Part shown: one piece after another, positions 59,714 to 64,000 of the stretch | Numbering within the stretch: position 1 is the first letter of the stretch | How the letters are laid out: every line of letters starts with the position of its first letter | NCBI RefSeq assembly: GCF_049243985.1 | Contig: NC_135386.1 | Location: forward strand, 18,444,202-18,508,201 | Direction: 5' to 3' | Origin: Paroedura picta | Lineage: Eukaryota; Chordata; Lepidosauria; Squamata; Gekkonidae | Length of the DNA stretch: 64,000 nt | The notes under the pieces: model-generated | Told to the model about the DNA's origin: nothing | Seen by the model: the letters and a program-made list of their open reading frames with translations, nothing else | Databases searched by the model: none | Program-made: the position numbers and the translations under genes

Positions 59714-61556
59714 GCAAGTCTGGCGGGGGGCGGGGGGGGGGGAGGACGTCAGCCTGGGGAGAGGGCCGGTCCCTCGCTGCACCTGGGCTGCCATGGCTCA
59801 GTTTGAACAGTCAGCCAGGCCTTCGCCTGTGAGGGCCATCAGGGGGAAATCTGGCCCTTTCCTCTCCAACCTGCCTTTGCAAAAGCAAGGCCGGGGGAAG
59901 TACAGAGCGCTGAGAATGTCAAGCAATGAGAATTCATCCTCCTCTCATTGACACCATCTCCTCCTCCTCCTCCCTCCAGTCCTTCTTTGCGGAGCGGTTC
60001 TTTGTGTTGTTTGACACCGATGGGAGCGGCAGGATCACTTTGGATGAACTCCTGGAGGCCTTGAAACGGCTGATCTACGGGAGCGAAGCAGACAAACTCC
60101 GGTTCCTCTTCCAGGTTTACGATGTGGACGGTAGGCTTCCGCGCTGCACACCGCCTACCTTGGGTTCTACCCAAGCGAGATTCTATCTTGCAGAGCCTTC
60201 TCCTTACGGCCCTCACAGTCCTCAGAGCGTTGCGGGCCAGCTCGGAGCAGTCGGACTGTTGCCGTCTTGGGCCTTTAGCCCGAGTGCAGGACGCTCCTTC
60301 CACGTTGACCGCAAATCCTCTTCCGTTGTAGGCAGCGGGGCCATCGACTCTGGGGAGCTGCGGACGGTCTTAAAATCATGCCTGAAAGAGAGTTCAATAT
60401 CTTTGCCAGAAGAGAAGCTAGACGACCTCACCCAGGCCCTTTTTGAATCCGCTGACGCTGACCACAACGGATCCATCACCTTTGAAGAGCTGAAACGGGA
60501 ACTGGAACGGTTCCCAGGGGTCATGGAGAACCTAACAATTAGGTATCTCCTCTGCAGCGTCTTCACACTCTGCATCTCCTCCAGCCTCCTTTCCCAGCTG
60601 AGGGTCAGAATAGTCAGGCACCTTGTGGGCCACCCAGAGGCAGCCAGGCGGCCCCTAGATGTTTCATGCTCTCCTCCCTTGTAGCGCTGCAAACTGGTTG
60701 AAGCCCCCCCAAGCTCCGAAGAAGAGGGGCAGGGTGCGCTGCCTGACCCCAACCTACTGGCAGAACCACAGCAGCCAGCTCCTCTTCCTGGGCGGCTTCG
60801 GCTGCGTGAACACGCTCCTCTTTGCCTTTGGGGCTCTGAGGCAGGACGGCTCCGACGCCTGGATGATGCTGGCCAAGGGCTGCGGACACTGCCTGAACTT
60901 CAACTGCTCGTTCATCGTGGTGAGTGTCGCGCCGCGTCCAGCACGCATCAAGGCCCAGGAGGAGAGGCTGGGCCTCGGGAATGGGAGCAGAGACACGGGA
61001 CGGTTCTCAGCCAGAAGAAACGCACATCCTCCTGCCGAGGGCTTCCCCAGCCTTTCTTAAGGCATGTCCAGCCGGATCTGCTCATTGGAAATTTGAAAAA
61101 GACCCCAGGCCGGCTTGCCAAGGAGTCTTGTTCCCCCTGCCGAACACCCAGGTTCCTCCAGTGGGATGCGCCCCAGATAAATTCTGCCCTGGCTTCCTTT
61201 CCCTTCGAAGGTGCTGATGTTACGGCGTTGCCTCACTTGGCTCCGGGCCACCTGGGCCGCTCGGGTGCTTCCTCTGGACCAGCACGTCCTCCTGCACCAG
61301 GTGGTGGGCTACGTCGTGGTGGCTGTGGCCGCTGTACACACCGGGGCTCACGTGGCCAACTTTGGTGAGCACCGCCTCCAGGCCAAAGCCACTGCCGCCT
61401 GTTTTAAGTCTGAAGTCAGCTCTGGGTTAGAATCAGAGAATCCTAGAGTCGGAAGGGACCTCCAGGGTCATCTAGTCCAACCCACTGGAGATTTTGAGGG
61501 TGGAGCCTGGATAGGGCAGGGTTTGGGGAAGGGGAGGGACCAGAGCAGGGCATAAT

Positions 61557-61587
<31 letters not shown>

Positions 61588-63464
61588 TCATACTTCTATA
61601 CCGCCCTCCCCGGAGGCTCAGGGCGGTTTAATGCCAGTTCGGGGGTCCTGGTTCCCATCACAATATGGAATGTCCTTATTGGGGAGTGGCCTGAATTGCT
61701 TTCCTTCCTCTGCAGCGGGCATGTCTGAGGCCAAAGAGGGCTATCACCTTTGGGAATCCCTGTTCACCACCCGACCTGGGATTGGCTGGTTCTACGGCAC
61801 CGCCTCCCTGTCGGGCCTTCTCCTCCAGGTCCTGATTGGCCTGGTGCTTGTCTGCTCCCACCCCTTCATCCGCAAGAGCGGCCACTTTGAGGTAAGGAGG
61901 CCGGCTTCCCCTTCGCCCTCTTTCTTTGCTGGCTTCCCAGGTGGCGCCAGACACACAAAAGAAAGCAGCGCATGAACACATAAGTCATTTTCAACTCCCT
62001 GGCACTGTAACAGAGAAGCATGTGCAGAAAATGTCTTTCTTTCATCTCCGAGAAAGGACAGCATCTCTGGGACTCAGGGGAAGGGCTTCAAGAACGGGAG
62101 CAGGGGGACACCCAAATGACCATTTCAGAATTAAATACACATCTTTGCTCCCTGCTGCATATATTTTTCATCAGAGCACCTTTAGAAACTGCAGCGATGT
62201 GTGGGGCCCTGTTTCTGTCCCATTCTCCCAAACACATCATCCCACTCTGGTGCTGATTTGAACTCTGTCCCCGAAACATCTCCTCGATTCCTCCAACAAA
62301 ACGTTCTGCCTTCTGTGTAACCGACAGGTCTTCTACTGGACCCACCTTTCTTACATCTTCATTTGGGCTTTGCTGATCATCCACAGCCCCAATTTCTGGA
62401 AGTGGTTCCTCGTGCCCGGGTTTCTGTTCCTCTTGGAGAAGATCCTCGGTGTCGCCTTGAAGCACATCAGAGGGCTGCACATCGTGGAGATCCACCTCTT
62501 GCCCTCGAAGGTTTGTCCCGCAAATGAGGAAGCAGTCAGGCCTTTAAAAAAGCCATAGGCTTGGAGGGCAGACGGGGGTGCCAGGGCAGGAGCAAGAACT
62601 GAGACTTGGGTCTTGAAAAGTCTGCTAATGTTGCCTCTTCCTGGTTTTATTTTTCCCAACCCAGGTGACGCATTTGGTGATTAAGAGACCTCCGTTTTTC
62701 CACTACAAGCCGGGGGACTATGTCTATTTGAACATCCCAGTCATTGCCAAGTATGAATGGCATCCCTTTACCATCAGCAGCGCTCCGGAGCAGGCAGGTA
62801 TGTGGCCGCCTGGGTCAAAACCCACCAGTCCAGAAGTATTGCTTCTAGGATTCCAGTTCGCACATGCCTGGGGTTATTATCGCAAACAAAATGTTTATCC
62901 CAAACAAAATGATGTTTCTCGAAGGACACAGGGTGATCTCGGGGGCTTATTGCAAAGCAGTTTTAAGAAAATTGAAAACTGCATTGAAATGGCCAGGACA
63001 GTTGCCTTGAGGAATTCCCTGCCTTACGATAATCCACCTGCTCTTTTTTGCAGTGGTAGCAAGGGCTGTCCTTTGAGGATTTTGTTGGGAAACCTGACCT
63101 CATCCACTCTACAGCCCCAGTCCGGCCCCTTCAGATATTATAGTCCTGCCGGTTGCCTTTCCCCACCTTCCTTCTACCCTCCCAGGTACTGAAGACACCG
63201 GCTAATTTGCAAACCAGGTGCTCAGCCTGACCTGAGGTCCTGTTTCTCCAGACAAGTGTCTTACATCAACAAGAGTTGCGAGGAGGTTTGCCTGACTGGG
63301 TAATGTTGTGTTGTCTCCCCCAAGGGACCATCGGGCTGCATATCAGGTCCCTGGGACAGTGGACCAGTCGGTTGTACGAGCACTTCAGCCGTCACTCTGA
63401 CAGGGGCCCTCATCGGCTGGCCAGGGATCCAAGGAAGAAGGGCTGGTCCCAGAAATGGGTGCAG
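59594..63464 (+). CDS. NOX5: NADPH oxidase 5, 9 exons, 3' end outside window
   Basis: NOX5 passes electrons from NADPH through FAD and two haems across the membrane to make superoxide, and is switched on by calcium (family knowledge). Exons: 59594-59713, 59980-60130, 60332-60542, 60685-60919, 61211-61364, 61716-61891, 62328-62510, 62665-62797, 63325-63464; 501 residues. EF-hand loops are at 52-63 (DTDGSGRITLDE), 88-99 and 132-143; the first hand at the N-terminus is non-canonical. Haem ligand histidines are 268/282 and 355/368, with the expected spacing. HPFTISSAPE at 443 is the FAD motif. The NADPH-binding C-terminus (about 260 residues in human) is not in the window. I chose the ATG at 59594 for its strong context (GGGGCCATGG) and its match to an internal human Met. 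The first intron has a GC donor. No breaks seen. Confidence 0.95.
59980..60130 (+). CDS. NOX5: NOX5 exon B
   Basis: SFFAERFFVLFDTDGSG to FQVYDVD plus one base; acceptor CCCTCCAG, donor GTAGGC. Canonical EF-hand. Confidence 0.96.
60332..60542 (+). CDS. NOX5: NOX5 exon C
   Basis: Completes one EF-hand (SGAIDSGEL), carries another (DADHNGSITFEE) and ends GVMENLTI plus two bases; acceptor CCGTTGTAG, donor GTATCT. Confidence 0.96.
60685..60919 (+). CDS. NOX5: NOX5 exon D
   Basis: AANWLKPPQAPKKRG, then the first membrane helix (LLFLGGFGCVNTLLFAFGAL) to NCSFIV; acceptor CCTTGTAG, donor GTGAGT. Confidence 0.95.
61211..61364 (+). CDS. NOX5: NOX5 exon E
   Basis: VLMLRRCLTWLRATW to HTGAHVANF; acceptor CTTCGAAG, donor GTGAGC. 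Holds the first pair of haem histidines. Confidence 0.96.
61429..61487 (-). mobile_element. CR1 LINE 3' tail, reverse
   Basis: GAGTCGGAAGGGACCTCCAG and GGTCATCTAGTCCAACCCAC are the reversed CR1 tail, in NOX5 between exons E and F. Confidence 0.75.
61553..61635 (-). mobile_element. L2-like LINE tail with TTTA microsatellite, reverse
   Basis: About nine TTTA units (61555-61590) followed by ACTTCTATACCGCCCTCCCC and AGGCTCAGGGCGGTT, the reversed end of an L2-like LINE. Confidence 0.65.
61716..61891 (+). CDS. NOX5: NOX5 exon F
   Basis: Entered in phase 1: AGMSEAKEGYHLWESLFTT to RKSGHFE; acceptor CCTCTGCAG, donor GTAAGG. Membrane helix LLLQVLIGLVLVCS. Confidence 0.96.
62328..62510 (+). CDS. NOX5: NOX5 exon G
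   Basis: 61 codons, VFYWTHLSYIFIWALLIIH to EIHLLPSK; acceptor CCGACAG, donor GTTTGT. Holds the second pair of haem histidines. Confidence 0.96.
62665..62797 (+). CDS. NOX5: NOX5 exon H
   Basis: VTHLVIKRPPFFHYKPGDY to HPFTISSAPEQA plus one base; acceptor CAACCCAG, donor GTATGT. Start of the FAD-binding barrel. Confidence 0.96.
63325..63464 (+). CDS. NOX5: NOX5 exon I (last seen)
   Basis: Entered in phase 1: GTIGLHIRSLGQWTSRLYE to SQKWVQ; acceptor CCCCCAAG. The 3' end at CAG|GTTTGC is my best choice but this region varies between NOX5 isoforms. Confidence 0.85.
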
Positions 63465-64000
63465 GTTTGCCTTTTGAAATCAACCACTGCTGCGGGGTCA
63501 TCTGTAGAATCACCTCTTCCCATATATCCCCTCCCCACCCGCCCAAAAAGGAGATCTAGAGAGAAAAACCCGCTCAAGGTGCCCAGCCCCAACAATATCA
63601 AATTAGACTCACCCAGGGCCAGGGACTTTTCCGCCCTGGCCCCATCCTGCTGGGATGGTCTCCCGGGCCAGAGCAGGACCCTGCAGGACCTTGGACAGTT
63701 CCCCAGGGCCTGTAAGGCGGAGCTGTCCCCCCAGGCCTCTAGTTTAGGCTGAAAAACCAGTGCTGAAATCTTGGCCTCCCTGTTCAGAGCACCAGCCAAA
63801 TTACATCCAAGCCTGAACACTGGATCTATCTCAACCTCCCCCCTACAAGAACAGAAGCGGTGGGAACTGTTTTAAGGGCCCCTGTATGTTTTTAACATAT
63901 ACTTATCCATTGTTCCTCTTAATATTTGTGAAACGGCCTGGGGGGTGGAACGTGTCCGAGGTTTCCGAGTTGGAATAGGGCCAATCAGGGTGCGGCAAGC
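63465..64000 (+). other. NOX5: NOX5 intron, with L2-like LINE fragment
   Basis: No further NOX5 exon before the window ends. From about 63570 the sequence is an L2-like LINE 3' region (CAGGGCCAGGGACTTTTCCG, CAGGGCCTGTAAGGCGGAGC, CCAGGCCTCTAGTTTAGGCT), same family as 46440. Confidence 0.6.

Overview
The window is vertebrate nuclear DNA, most likely from a squamate reptile and probably a gecko. The gene content and order match the human 15q23 block CORO2B - ANP32A - SPESP1 - NOX5, with the same relative orientations (+, -, +, +). The squamate assignment rests on the repeats: tRNA-derived SINEs, CR1 and L2-like LINE tails, and many short hAT-type elements. ANP32A also lacks the avian insertion. 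The species itself cannot be read from this sequence.

Layout. Positions 1-2880 are intergenic with no gene I can support. CORO2B (coronin-2B, + strand) runs from a GC-rich first exon at about 3.1 kb to its stop at 33,622. It has 12 coding exons, all with intact frames and a 14.9-kb first intron. ANP32A (- strand) is convergent with it: start codon at 45,209, stop at 38,949, polyadenylation signal near 37.4 kb, seven coding exons. Its promoter lies in a large CpG island at about 43.8-45.9 kb. SPESP1 (+) has a signal-peptide exon in a CpG island at 50.0 kb and one large exon at 55,086-56,353. Two small phase-compatible candidate exons lie between them. NOX5 (+) starts at about 59.6 kb and leaves the window at about 63.5 kb; nine exons are visible, covering the calcium-binding domain, the membrane haem domain and the start of the FAD domain.

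The genes are neighbours by ancestry and are not a functional operon. CORO2B is an actin-binding WD-repeat protein, ANP32A an acidic leucine-rich nuclear and cytoplasmic regulator, SPESP1 a sperm acrosome protein, and NOX5 a calcium-activated NADPH oxidase. NOX5 and SPESP1 are adjacent as in human, where read-through between them is known.

I found no undescribed system, virus copy, CRISPR array or RNA gene. The points most worth a second look are: a modular 61-bp / 136-bp hat-type MITE family with readable target-site duplications; a two-exon 105-bp cassette in SPESP1; a GC-AG intron in NOX5; a 126-bp minisatellite made of CR1-like tail sequence filling one CORO2B intron; and a SINE ending 24 bases before the last CORO2B exon.
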